Assembly (NCBI RefSeq): GCF_965228705.1
Contig: NZ_OZ245832.1
Location: 496,001-560,000, forward strand
DNA: 64,000 nt
Reading direction: 5' to 3'
From: Croceimicrobium sp965228705
GTDB taxonomy: Bacteria; Bacteroidota; Bacteroidia; Flavobacteriales; Schleiferiaceae
Shown: piece by piece, positions 34,791 to 42,198 of the stretch
How positions within the stretch are numbered: position 1 is the stretch's first letter
How the letters are laid out: every line of letters starts with the position of its first letter
Translations under genes and position numbers: made by a program
The notes under the pieces: generated by a model
What the model was told of the DNA's origin: nothing
What the model saw: only the letters and a program-made list of their open reading frames with translations
The model's database searches: none

Positions 34791-34798
34791 CAAAGGTA
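34791..34798 (-). promoter_or_regulatory. -7 box for the glycan operon
   Basis: Minus-strand TACCTTTG, a perfect TAnnTTTG match, 16 bases before the oxidoreductase ATG. It should drive oxidoreductase, lipoprotein, sugar transferase and YkgJ genes. Confidence 0.6.
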
Positions 34799-34897
34799 AG
34801 GTAAGGCTTTTACTTGTTCGGATGCAGCGCTTGGAACTGTTCACAAAAAGCTGTTTATTTTTATAAGTCAATGAAATTTCTTCGGGCCGGAATTAAG

Positions 34898-34904
34898 ATT
34901 TTTG
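34898..34904 (+). promoter_or_regulatory. T-rich box four bases before the pcm start
   Basis: ATTTTTG ends at 34904, exactly four bases before the GTG at 34909. Same sequence and spacing as the element before the gene at 7909. It keeps TTTG but lacks the TA of the -7 consensus, so a promoter is only possible. Confidence 0.3.
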
Positions 34905-34908
34905 TGGA

Positions 34909-35550
34909 GTGGGAGATTTAGCACGACATCGCGGTAAGCGCAATAATTTGGTGAAGCTCTTAATTGAAAAGGGCATTCGTGATCGGGAGGTATTAAAAGC
35001 CATTGGCAAAGTGCCTCGCCATTTGTTTATTGATTCTAGCTTTGAGGAATTTGCCTATCAGGACAAAGCTTTCCCGATTGCTGCCGGTCAAACTATATCT
35101 CAGCCCTATACGGTGGCCTTTCAATCTGAGAAACTGGCTTTAAGTCCGGGGCAAAAGGTGCTGGAAGTGGGAACAGGTAGTGGCTATCAGGCAGCAGTCC
35201 TCTGCGAAATGGGGATGAAAGTTTTTAGCATTGAAAGGCAAAAAGAGCTTTTTAATGCCACCAGACCTTTATTGCAGAAATTGGGGTATACCCTATATAC
35301 CAAATATGGAGATGGTTATGCGGGACTGCCAAATCATGCGCCCTTTGATGGAATTATTGTAACTGCGGGGGCACCAGAAATTCCCAAGGCTTTATTGCAT
35401 CAACTTAAAGTTGGTGGCCGATTGGTGATTCCGGTTGGAACTAATGTGCAAAAAATGAAAGTCCTGATCCGAAAAACGGAAAAGGACTTTGAATTACAAG
35501 ATCATGGCGACTTCAGGTTTGTCCCCATGTTGCACGATAAGAATCATTAG
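34909..35550 (+). CDS. pcm: Protein-L-isoaspartate O-methyltransferase
   Basis: Repairs isoaspartyl residues in damaged proteins using S-adenosylmethionine. 213 residues from GTG 34909. Conserved elements: VPRHLFIDSSFEEFAYQDKAFPIAAGQTISQPYTVAFQ (substrate loop), then motif I VLEVGTGSGYQAAVL, and DGIIVTAGAPEIPKALLHQL. Its TAG shares the tetranucleotide TTAG with the stop of the convergent gene at 35547. No other start codon is nearby, and the N-terminus fits the family. Confidence 0.93.
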   Translation: MGDLARHRGKRNNLVKLLIEKGIRDREVLKAIGKVPRHLFIDSSFEEFAYQDKAFPIAAGQTISQPYTVAFQSEKLALSPGQKVLEVGTGSGYQAAVLCEMGMKVFSIERQKELFNATRPLLQKLGYTLYTKYGDGYAGLPNHAPFDGIIVTAGAPEIPKALLHQLKVGGRLVIPVGTNVQKMKVLIRKTEKDFELQDHGDFRFVPMLHDKNH

Positions 35551-36041
35551 AAATCTTCGTCGAAACGGGTGCCGATAAAGAGCAATCCCTTGCCATTGAA
35601 GTAGAGCTCGTAATTTAGGTCTACCATAGTTTGCAGCCCTTCATGCTCGAAGCTGAAGCGCATATAGCACTGATACCAGTTCTTCCATTTAGGGTGCGGA
35701 ACATAGGCACTTTCGAGATAAGTTAATTCGGCTCCCTTTATGCTGGCGGCACGATATTCTTGCACAATGAGTCCCAGTTTTTTTTCGAACTCAATTTTAT
35801 CATTGGCATAGGTTTCCTGCATGCGAAGTTTCCATTCCTCTTTTTCAGCACTTTCCAACTTTTGTTCATCAATCAGTTGTTTCCAACTTTTAATACGGAT
35901 GTATTCCAAGTTCGGATAGGAGCCCGTATCGCTAATTAGGCTGAAAATGCCCTGGCCGAACTTCTCAAAGTCGGCCTCAGTCTGGGCGTGCAGCTGCGAA
36001 ACAAAAAGGAATAAACTGAATAAAAGGGTCTTTCGTAACAT
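35547..36041 (-). CDS. Secreted hypothetical protein
   Basis: 164 residues with a signal peptide (MLRKTLLFSLFLFVSQLHAQ). The mature part is charged and mostly helical at first (IRIKSWKQLIDEQKLESAEKEEWKLRMQ), then beta (YVPHPKWKNWYQCYMRFSFEH, YELYFNGKGLLFIGTRFD), resembling small NTF2-like periplasmic proteins. I cannot name the family. Its start touches the AIM24 stop (shared base), so they are probably co-transcribed. One free Cys. Confidence 0.7.
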   Translation of the reverse strand: MLRKTLLFSLFLFVSQLHAQTEADFEKFGQGIFSLISDTGSYPNLEYIRIKSWKQLIDEQKLESAEKEEWKLRMQETYANDKIEFEKKLGLIVQEYRAASIKGAELTYLESAYVPHPKWKNWYQCYMRFSFEHEGLQTMVDLNYELYFNGKGLLFIGTRFDEDF

Positions 36042-36835
36042 TAATTATCTCCGTCTAATAGGTCTCCAAGGCCGCCTAAGATACTACCTTCTCCTTTGCG
36101 GCTTCCACCAACTTTAGGAGCAGAGGCAATGATACGGTCGGCCAATCGGCTAAAAGGCAAAGATTGAATGAAAACCTTACCTGGCCCTCTTAAATGGGCA
36201 TAAAAAAAGCCTTCGCCTCCGAATAAACTGTTCTTTAATCCGCCAATAAACTGAATATCATAATCTACGCTCGGTGTAAAAGCTACCAGGCAGCCGGTAT
36301 CTACTCTCAGCGTTTCGCCCGGACCCAGTATTTTTTCGATAATGGTCCCCCCGGCATGTAAGAAGGCCATACCATCGCCTTCCAGTTTTTGCATGATAAA
36401 TCCTTCGCCTCCAAAAAGTCCTACGCCTAATTTTTTACGGAACTCAAGGCTTACGCTAACTCCTTGTGCGGCACATAAGAAGGCATCTTTCTGGCAAATG
36501 ATTTTCCCGCCCTCTTCTCCTAAATGAAAGGGAATGATTTTCCCGGGATATGGAGAGGCGAAATACACCTTCTTTTTGCCGGTACCCTGGTTACTATAGG
36601 CGGTCATAAAAAGTCCTTCTCCGGTTAAAGCGCGTTTACCGGCATTCCAAACTTTGCCAAAAAAGCTTTCGTTTGAGTTTGATCCGTCGCCAAAAATGGT
36701 TTCCATGGCAATGCCATCTTCCATCATCATCATGCTGCCAGTCTCAGCAATCGCCGTTTCTAAAGGGTCGAGTTCTATTTCTACCGCTTGCATTTCTTCA
36801 CCAATGAGGCGGTAATCGATTTCGTGTGCTTTCAT
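36041..36835 (-). CDS. AIM24/TIGR00266-family protein
   Basis: 264 residues, no signal peptide. The AIM24 family has a repeated beta-helix-like fold. Characteristic pieces here: EIELDPLETAIAETGSMMMMEDGIAMET, GKRALTGEGLFMTAYSNQG, FFGGEG-type repeats (LGVGLFGGEGFIMQKLEGDG and LFGGEGFFYAHLRGPG), and the Gly-rich C-terminus. The family is widespread, cytoplasmic in bacteria and without proven biochemical function. The yeast member acts in mitochondrial membrane organisation. It precedes the secreted gene at 35547 in one unit. Confidence 0.88.
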   Translation of the reverse strand: MKAHEIDYRLIGEEMQAVEIELDPLETAIAETGSMMMMEDGIAMETIFGDGSNSNESFFGKVWNAGKRALTGEGLFMTAYSNQGTGKKKVYFASPYPGKIIPFHLGEEGGKIICQKDAFLCAAQGVSVSLEFRKKLGVGLFGGEGFIMQKLEGDGMAFLHAGGTIIEKILGPGETLRVDTGCLVAFTPSVDYDIQFIGGLKNSLFGGEGFFYAHLRGPGKVFIQSLPFSRLADRIIASAPKVGGSRKGEGSILGGLGDLLDGDN

Positions 36836-36858
36836 ACTAGGTTTTAGTCAAAATTAAA

Positions 36859-36890
36859 AAGGAGGGGCATGCAAAATGCGGCTCCTCCTT
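36859..36890 (-). terminator. Intrinsic terminator after the small secreted gene
   Basis: Ten-base-pair stem (AAGGAGGGGC with GCTCCTCCTT, one G-T pair) with a 12-base loop. On the minus strand it is followed by a T-rich run, 12 bases after the stop of the gene at 36903. It separates that gene from the AIM24 unit. Confidence 0.8.
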
Positions 36891-36902
36891 GAATTATAGA
36901 TC

Positions 36903-37247
36903 TTAATAGCGAAGATTTAATAAGAGTTCAAAGCTTTGTCCTACGGAATCTTCAGGAAGGTAGATTGCCAATTTTTCCAGAGCTTTCTTTAAGAGAAGGT
37001 CAGCTACTCCATTGCCACAGTCTACGGATAGCACTTTTAGTTGATGGTTTTCGCCTACTTCTATTTGAACAATGGCTTGCTTATCATGCATTTGACCTAC
37101 CAGTTCGGAAGGTATTTGGAAGCGTGAGCTGATTTGGCGGCTCACTTGATTTTGGACATTCTGTTCGGTGCTTAAACTGTCGTTTCCGGCAAAGACAGTA
37201 CCGGTACTCAGGCCTAAAGCCAAGAAGAAGATTTTTAGTGATTTCAT
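36903..37247 (-). CDS. Small periplasmic protein, TonB-C-like
   Basis: 114 residues with a signal peptide (MKSLKIFFLALGLSTGTVFAG). The mature protein (RFQIPSELVGQMHDKQAIVQIEVGENHQLKVLSVDCGNGVADLLLKKALEKL) has the alternation of strand, helix and strand seen in TonB C-terminal-like domains. The sequence is too short for certainty, and there is no Gln/Pro linker. Single gene ending in its own terminator, with no close -7 box before its start. Confidence 0.65.
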   Translation of the reverse strand: MKSLKIFFLALGLSTGTVFAGNDSLSTEQNVQNQVSRQISSRFQIPSELVGQMHDKQAIVQIEVGENHQLKVLSVDCGNGVADLLLKKALEKLAIYLPEDSVGQSFELLLNLRY

Positions 37248-37407
37248 GTTTTATGTTTTTTCTATGCTGTTAGTACGGATATGACACTAAAAATTACGCT
37301 GGCGAAGTATGGATTACAGGCTTTAGGATTTTTTTAGCATTTGAATACCTTCTTATAGCTTTCCGCTATGAGCGCTTTGAAAGCCTTGCTATGCCATTAT
37401 TAAGAAA

Positions 37408-37415
37408 TACTTTTG
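37408..37415 (+). promoter_or_regulatory. Perfect -7 box four bases before queE
   Basis: TACTTTTG, a perfect TAnnTTTG match, ends exactly four bases before the queE ATG at 37420. TTG at 37386-37388 is 19 bases upstream, the spacing of a Bacteroidota -33 element. Transcription would begin at or next to the start codon, so the mRNA should be leaderless. Confidence 0.65.
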
Positions 37416-37419
37416 CAGC

Positions 37420-38049
37420 ATGGATGCAGCGATTAAAGCTCAGGTAGAGGCGGGAACCATGCTTCCTTTAATGGAAGAGTTTTATACGATACAAGGTGAA
37501 GGTTACCATACCGGAAAGGCCGCCTACTTTATTCGCATTGGTGGATGCGATGTAGGATGCCATTGGTGTGATGTGAAGGAAAGTTGGAATGCCGATTTAC
37601 ATCCACCTACCGCTATTGAGCAGGTGGTGGAGAATGCCGCGCATTATTCCAATACGGTAGTGATTACAGGGGGTGAGCCCTTAACCTGGAATATGGGACC
37701 TATTACCAAAGCCTTAAAAGCCAAAGGTTTGCAGGTTCATATCGAAACTTCCGGGGCTTATCCTTTAACGGGAAGCTGGGATTGGATTTGCTTGTCGCCA
37801 AAGAAAACCAAACCGCCGGTACCGGAGGTCTATGAGCAGGCGCATGAATTGAAAGTGATTGTTTTCAATAATCACGATTTTAAGTGGGCGGAAGAGCATG
37901 CAGCCAAGGTCTCGCCCCATTGTAAACTTTTCTTACAACCCGAGTGGAGTAAAAGGGAGCTTATGCTACCCAAGATTAGCGAATATGTAATGGCTAATCC
38001 TCAGTGGCAGATTTCGCTGCAAACCCATAAGTACATCGGTATTCCTTAG
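37420..38049 (+). CDS. queE: 7-carboxy-7-deazaguanine synthase (QueE)
   Basis: Radical-SAM enzyme of queuosine and 7-deazaguanine synthesis; it makes 7-carboxy-7-deazaguanine from 6-carboxytetrahydropterin. 209 residues. The cluster motif is GGCDVGCHWCDVKESWN, a CX3CX2C arrangement. The preceding EEFYTIQGEGYHTGKAAYFIRIGG and the later TGGEPLTWNM are typical of the family. Start at ATG 37420 agrees with related proteins. Its TAG shares TTAG with the convergent tag stop. No other que gene is in the window. Confidence 0.95.
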   Translation: MDAAIKAQVEAGTMLPLMEEFYTIQGEGYHTGKAAYFIRIGGCDVGCHWCDVKESWNADLHPPTAIEQVVENAAHYSNTVVITGGEPLTWNMGPITKALKAKGLQVHIETSGAYPLTGSWDWICLSPKKTKPPVPEVYEQAHELKVIVFNNHDFKWAEEHAAKVSPHCKLFLQPEWSKRELMLPKISEYVMANPQWQISLQTHKYIGIP

Positions 38050-38603
38050 CGGCCGTAGTGCTCCTTGATTTCTTCCTGAGCTAGTTTATAACAGGCACAT
38101 TCCGGATCGTGCGCACCTTCTTTAAAACCACTACTCATTAGAAATTCATTGACGATTTCGGGGCCGGTAAATTTAAAGTGCAGTTTAAAGAGTTTTACCC
38201 AGGCTTTTATATCCTGCTCTCCCTGCTCTAGTAGCCATTGCTTGAAGCTTCCGTGTTCCGATTGAATTTTTTGGATGGCCTGAGCATTGTAAATCGCAGC
38301 TTTAATTTTAAGTCGATTGCGAATAATCCCGGCATCACTGCGTAAACGAGCTTCATCTTCTTCATCAAAGGCAGCCACAGTGTTAATGTCATATCCGGCG
38401 AAAGCCGCCTTAAAATTATCCTGCTTTTTGAGAATGGTAATCCAGCTAAGGCCCGCCTGATTTATTTCTAAAATCAAGCGGCCAAAGAGTGCATTGTCAT
38501 CTTCCAGGGGAAATCCGTATTGGCTATCGTGGTATTTGCGATGCAGGTGATCTGCGGGCAGGTCCTGCACATAGGCACAATAACTTTTCGGATTAAGGGC
38601 CAT
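38046..38603 (-). CDS. tag: DNA-3-methyladenine glycosylase I
   Basis: Excises 3-methyladenine from alkylated DNA. 185 residues, close to E. coli Tag (187). Seen: an early Cys/His (SYCAYVQ, KYHDSQYGFP) and late HDPECACY that match the zinc-site residues, and EINQAGLSWITILKKQDNFKAAF with the conserved base-recognition Glu. AGIIRNRLKIKAAIYNA and LFKLHFKFTGPEIVNEFLMSSGF follow. Its ATG shares a base with the rho stop (TAATG), so it is probably translated with rho. Confidence 0.93.
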   Translation of the reverse strand: MALNPKSYCAYVQDLPADHLHRKYHDSQYGFPLEDDNALFGRLILEINQAGLSWITILKKQDNFKAAFAGYDINTVAAFDEEDEARLRSDAGIIRNRLKIKAAIYNAQAIQKIQSEHGSFKQWLLEQGEQDIKAWVKLFKLHFKFTGPEIVNEFLMSSGFKEGAHDPECACYKLAQEEIKEHYGR

Positions 38604-40309
38604 TATCCGTTCATGCTAGCCAGGAACTCGGCATTGTCCTGGGTTTTGTTCATACGATCGTAGAGGAATTCCATGGCTTCTACTGAAGTCATATCCGCTA
38701 AATGGCGACGTAAGATGTACATTCTTTGCAGTACATCGCGATCCAATAGCAGGTCTTCTTTACGGGTACCAGAGCTCATGAGGTCGATAGCAGGCCAGAT
38801 ACGGCGGTTGGCAATGCGGCGATCGAGCTGCATTTCCATATTACCGGTACCTTTAAATTCTTCGAAGATTACTTCGTCCATTTTGGAACCTGTATCGATA
38901 AGGGCAGTCGCTAAGATGGTTAATGAGCCACCATTCTCAATTTTACGTGCGGCACCAAAGAAGCGCTTAGGCTTGTGTAAGGCATTGGCATCTACACCTC
39001 CAGAAAGAACTTTTCCGGAAGCAGGTGATACAGTGTTATAAGCTCGGGCCAATCGGGTAATGGAGTCTAATAAGATCACGACATCATGACCACATTCGGT
39101 CATGCGTTTGGCTTTTTCCAATACGATATTGGCCACTTTTACGTGACGGTCTGCGGGCTCATCAAAAGTAGAAGCTACTACTTCTGCATTTACTGAGCGT
39201 GCCATATCGGTAACCTCTTCCGGACGTTCATCGATCAAGAGGATGATCATATAACATTCGGGGTGATTAGCGGCAATGGCATTGGCAACCTCCTTTAATA
39301 AGGTAGTCTTACCGGTTTTAGGCTGGGCTACTAATAAACCACGCTGGCCTTTTCCGATAGGAGAGAAGAGGTCGATGATTCGCGTAGATAAAGTGCCACG
39401 ACGATGGGTAATATTGAATTTTTCTTGTGGGAAAAGCGGAGTTAAATGCTCAAAAGCAACGCGGTCGCGAATCCAGTCAGGCTCGCGTCCATTGATGCTT
39501 TCCACCTTTACCAAAGGGAAATATTTCTCACCTTCTTTTGGAGGGCGAATTTGGCCACGGACGGTATCGCCGGTGCGCAGGCCAAAGAGTTTAATTTGGT
39601 TTTGGCTTACGTAAATATCGTCGGGGGAGTTTAAGTAATTAAAGTCGCTCGAACGTAAGAAGCCATAGCCATCGGGCATCATTTCCAAAACCCCTTCACT
39701 TACAACAATCCCGTCGAAATCATATTCCTGGCGTCGATTGCGATGCTGGTGGTTATTGTTATTCCCCTGATTGTTTCCTTTTTGATTTGAACCTGAATTG
39801 GGGTTGTTTGAATTATTGTTGTCGTTGTTTTTCTGACGACGTTCCCGATGTTGATTCGGATTATTCTTGTTAGAATTCTGCCCTTGACCCTGGTTTTGCC
39901 CTTGATTGTGCCCGGCATTCGAATTTTGATTCGAGTTCCCTGAGTCTTTATCAGCTCGGCGGCGATCTTCATTGGCATTCCCTCGGTTGCGGTTACGGTC
40001 CTGATTTTCAGGATTTTCATCCTTTGGGTTTCGTTTTCGTGGCCGACGAGCAGGATTTTCTTCTGATTTAGCCTCAGTAGACTCTGCAGGCTTGGCTTCC
40101 ACTGGACTCGCTTTTGTTTGATCTTCAGCAGCAGGCTTTTCGTCCTTAGCAGGTTCTTTAATGGCCTTAGGGTCAACTGCTTGTTTATCAAGGATAGCGT
40201 AAACCAGATCCATTTTCTTCATGGATTTGAAACGCGAAATTTTAGAAGCTTCTGCGATTTGCTTTAACTCGGGCAGCTTCAAAGCCTTTAATTGGTTGAT
40301 GTCGTACAT
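38603..40309 (-). CDS. rho: Transcription termination factor Rho with Asn-rich N-terminal region
   Basis: RNA helicase that ends transcription. 568 residues, about 150 more than E. coli Rho (419). Residues 1-45 form the helical N-terminal domain (INQLKALKLPELKQIAEASK), and about 50-195 is a low-complexity stretch rich in Asn, Gln, Arg and Lys, probably disordered. The cold-shock-like RNA-binding domain (GFLRSSDFNYLNSPDDIYVSQ) follows. The ATPase core has Walker A AQPKTGKTTLLK, Walker B VVILLDSI, the Q-loop region ARAYNTVSPASGK, and the arginine finger region. Bacteroides Rho also has such an insert, reported to drive condensates. Confidence 0.97.
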   Translation of the reverse strand: MYDINQLKALKLPELKQIAEASKISRFKSMKKMDLVYAILDKQAVDPKAIKEPAKDEKPAAEDQTKASPVEAKPAESTEAKSEENPARRPRKRNPKDENPENQDRNRNRGNANEDRRRADKDSGNSNQNSNAGHNQGQNQGQGQNSNKNNPNQHRERRQKNNDNNNSNNPNSGSNQKGNNQGNNNNHQHRNRRQEYDFDGIVVSEGVLEMMPDGYGFLRSSDFNYLNSPDDIYVSQNQIKLFGLRTGDTVRGQIRPPKEGEKYFPLVKVESINGREPDWIRDRVAFEHLTPLFPQEKFNITHRRGTLSTRIIDLFSPIGKGQRGLLVAQPKTGKTTLLKEVANAIAANHPECYMIILLIDERPEEVTDMARSVNAEVVASTFDEPADRHVKVANIVLEKAKRMTECGHDVVILLDSITRLARAYNTVSPASGKVLSGGVDANALHKPKRFFGAARKIENGGSLTILATALIDTGSKMDEVIFEEFKGTGNMEMQLDRRIANRRIWPAIDLMSSGTRKEDLLLDRDVLQRMYILRRHLADMTSVEAMEFLYDRMNKTQDNAEFLASMNG

Positions 40310-40497
40310 GGACTAAACAAGAAATGAAAGAAATATTCTTAATCGAGAGAGATGTAAGTCTGATTGGAGAATTTCTACCAGTACCCTTTTGATCAGGGTG
40401 TTCGAGAAATTTGATACTGGCAATAATACAAAGATTTGCTCAAAACAAAATAGGCTCGCAGTTTTTTTAGCAATTTTGGAGTCCCAAATCCAATTCG

Positions 40498-40902
40498 ATG
40501 ATTCAGCGCATTCAATCGCTTTATTTTTTAGGTGCTGCCCTGGTGAGTGGTGGCCTGTCCTTCATGGTTTCATTTTTTGCCGGCGATAATGGGCCGGTGA
40601 TGCTCCATGATGATTTTATCTTTCTTAGTCTCTTTTTGGCAGTGGCCGCTTTGTCGCTTGGCGCTTTGTTCTCCTTTAAGAAGCGTCGCAATCAGGTGGT
40701 ATTAGGTCGTTTGGCCATTTTGATTTCCTTCACCGTATTTGGCTTTATGCTATACCATTGGTATGAAGTATATCAAGCTGCATCCGACCGATTAGGCATA
40801 GGGGTCTTTTTACCCTTATTGGCTATTATTTTACTCTCTATGGCCAATCGGGCGGTAATGAAGGATGAATACAAAGTTCAGGCGGCGGATCGTTTCCGTT
40901 AA
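40498..40902 (+). CDS. DUF4293 membrane protein
   Basis: 134 residues with four predicted membrane helices (LYFLGAALVSGGLSFMVSFFA; FIFLSLFLAVAALSLGALFSF; LAILISFTVFGFMLYHW; FLPLLAIILLSMANRAV). The MIQRIQSLYFLGA start and the terminal AVMKDEYKVQAADRFR match the DUF4293 family, restricted to Bacteroidota and of unknown function. It diverges from rho with a 189-base gap, and its TAA shares TTAA with the stop of the convergent phosphoesterase gene. Confidence 0.88.
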   Translation: MIQRIQSLYFLGAALVSGGLSFMVSFFAGDNGPVMLHDDFIFLSLFLAVAALSLGALFSFKKRRNQVVLGRLAILISFTVFGFMLYHWYEVYQAASDRLGIGVFLPLLAIILLSMANRAVMKDEYKVQAADRFR

Positions 40903-41402
40903 TTTTTAGGCCAGCGAGGCCATTCGGCTACAGCCAGATCCGAAATTTTACCTTTTTCAATTTTAAATTGAAGCAAGGTTCTTACTTGATGAAATCCTTG
41001 TAAGCCTACCGCACCGGGATTCATATGCATATGCCCAAACTGGGGATCACGCATTACTTTAAGAATGTGGCTATGTCCGCAGATAAAAAGATCGGGTTTT
41101 AATTCGCCCAGTAATTTTTTTACGCGACCATTGTATCTGGCCGGATAGCCTGCGATGTGAGTCATTAAGACTTTAATACCCTCAATTTCGAAGCTGTTGT
41201 TTAAGGGGAATTCCTGCCGAAGCTCCTGAGCATCAATATTACCGTATACCGCTCTGAGAGGGGCAATTTTTTGCAGTATTTGGGCGGTTTTTAGGTCACC
41301 AATATCGCCGGCATGCCAAATCTCATCACTTCCCTTAAGCTGTTTAAGGATGGCAGGGTCAATATGTGAATGACTATCGCTTAATAAACTAATCTGCACC
41401 AT
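40899..41402 (-). CDS. MJ0936/YfcE-type metallophosphoesterase
   Basis: About 167 residues. I start it at ATG 41402 because this gives the expected opening VQISLLSDSHSHID with metal-binding Asp and His. Further motifs: EIWHAGDIGDLK, AVYGNIDAQELR, LMTHIAGYPARY, LFICGHSHILKV and MNPGAVG. These form the full dinuclear metal site. E. coli YfcE and relatives hydrolyse phosphodiesters in vitro. Its ATG overlaps a plus-strand ATG at 41401 in the sequence CATG. Confidence 0.9.
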   Translation of the reverse strand: MVQISLLSDSHSHIDPAILKQLKGSDEIWHAGDIGDLKTAQILQKIAPLRAVYGNIDAQELRQEFPLNNSFEIEGIKVLMTHIAGYPARYNGRVKKLLGELKPDLFICGHSHILKVMRDPQFGHMHMNPGAVGLQGFHQVRTLLQFKIEKGKISDLAVAEWPRWPKN

Positions 41403-41420
41403 GCTTCGCCTACCTATTAA

Positions 41421-41428
41421 TACCTTTG
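41421..41428 (+). promoter_or_regulatory. -7 box that fixes the truA start
   Basis: TACCTTTG, a perfect TAnnTTTG match. It lies downstream of the ATG at 41401 and 17 bases before a TTG at 41446. If it is the promoter, the ATG cannot be used and truA starts at TTG. Confidence 0.5.
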
Positions 41429-41445
41429 CCGCAAAGAAACGGCCT

Positions 41446-42198
41446 TTGCGATATTTTTTAAAATTGGCGTACCGTGGCACAGCCTTTCATGGTTGGCAAA
41501 TTCAGCCTAATGCAATTAGTGTTCAGGAACTTATAAATCAAAAACTTTCTTTGATTTTGGGTCGACCGATAAATATTGTAGGTGCAGGAAGGACAGATAC
41601 CGGGGTGCATGCCCGTGAAATGTATGCACACTTTGATTGGGAGGAAGCTCTTTCGGATAAAGGAAAGCTGCTCAATGCTCTCAATAAAATGCTGGCGCCC
41701 GACATCGTAATTGAAGCCCTATTACCGGTTAAAGCAGATGCTCATGCGCGCTTTGATGCAAGCGAAAGGGCATATGAATACCATATCCAGCGAAAGCGCA
41801 GTCCCTTTTCCGGTGATTTGGCCAGTCCTATTTTTATTCCTTTGGATTTTGAAGCTATGCAATCGGCGGCCCAGCGATTAATTTTTAAAGGCGATTTCAG
41901 CTCCTTTTCTAAATCGAAAACCCAAACTAAAACGAATATTTGCGAGCTTCGCGAAGCCTATTGGGAAGAGCTTGGAGACCTTTGGATATTCCACGTTCGA
42001 GCCGATCGTTTCTTGCGAAATATGGTTCGGGCTATTGTAGGAAGCTTATTAGAGGTGGGAAAAGGACGCATGTCGGAAGCTGAGTTTGTAGAAATGATTG
42101 CTGCCAAAGATCGTCGATTGGCGGGTGAATCTGCTCCGGCCCAAGGCTTATATTTAACCCGGGTATTATACCCCAACGATATTTTCTTAAATGGCTAA
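41446..42198 (+). CDS. truA: tRNA pseudouridine(38-40) synthase
   Basis: Makes pseudouridine in the anticodon stem-loop. About 250 residues from TTG 41446, which begins with RYFLKLAYRGTAFHGWQ, exactly where homologues begin. An ATG at 41401 adds 15 residues upstream of a -7 box and is less likely. The catalytic loop is VGAGRTDTGVHAREMYAHFD; later motifs include FKGDFSSFSKSKTQTKTNICEL and ADRFLRNMVRAIVGSLLEVGKGR. It overlaps the ABC exporter start by eight bases, suggesting coupling. Confidence 0.92.
   Translation: MRYFLKLAYRGTAFHGWQIQPNAISVQELINQKLSLILGRPINIVGAGRTDTGVHAREMYAHFDWEEALSDKGKLLNALNKMLAPDIVIEALLPVKADAHARFDASERAYEYHIQRKRSPFSGDLASPIFIPLDFEAMQSAAQRLIFKGDFSSFSKSKTQTKTNICELREAYWEELGDLWIFHVRADRFLRNMVRAIVGSLLEVGKGRMSEAEFVEMIAAKDRRLAGESAPAQGLYLTRVLYPNDIFLNG

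Noticed and set aside
39276..39614. Antisense open frames across rho (also 38673-39041)
   Set aside because: They lie antisense to conserved ATPase motifs and show no protein-like features.
39700..40191. Open frame of 163 codons in the rho N-terminal region, other frame
   Set aside because: It is a by-product of the low-complexity Asn/Gln stretch; the rho frame carries all conserved motifs and extends through it.
40310..40497. A structured regulatory leader for rho
   Set aside because: The 189-base gap contains no clear terminator or hairpin by eye, and no perfect -7 box; nothing solid to report.
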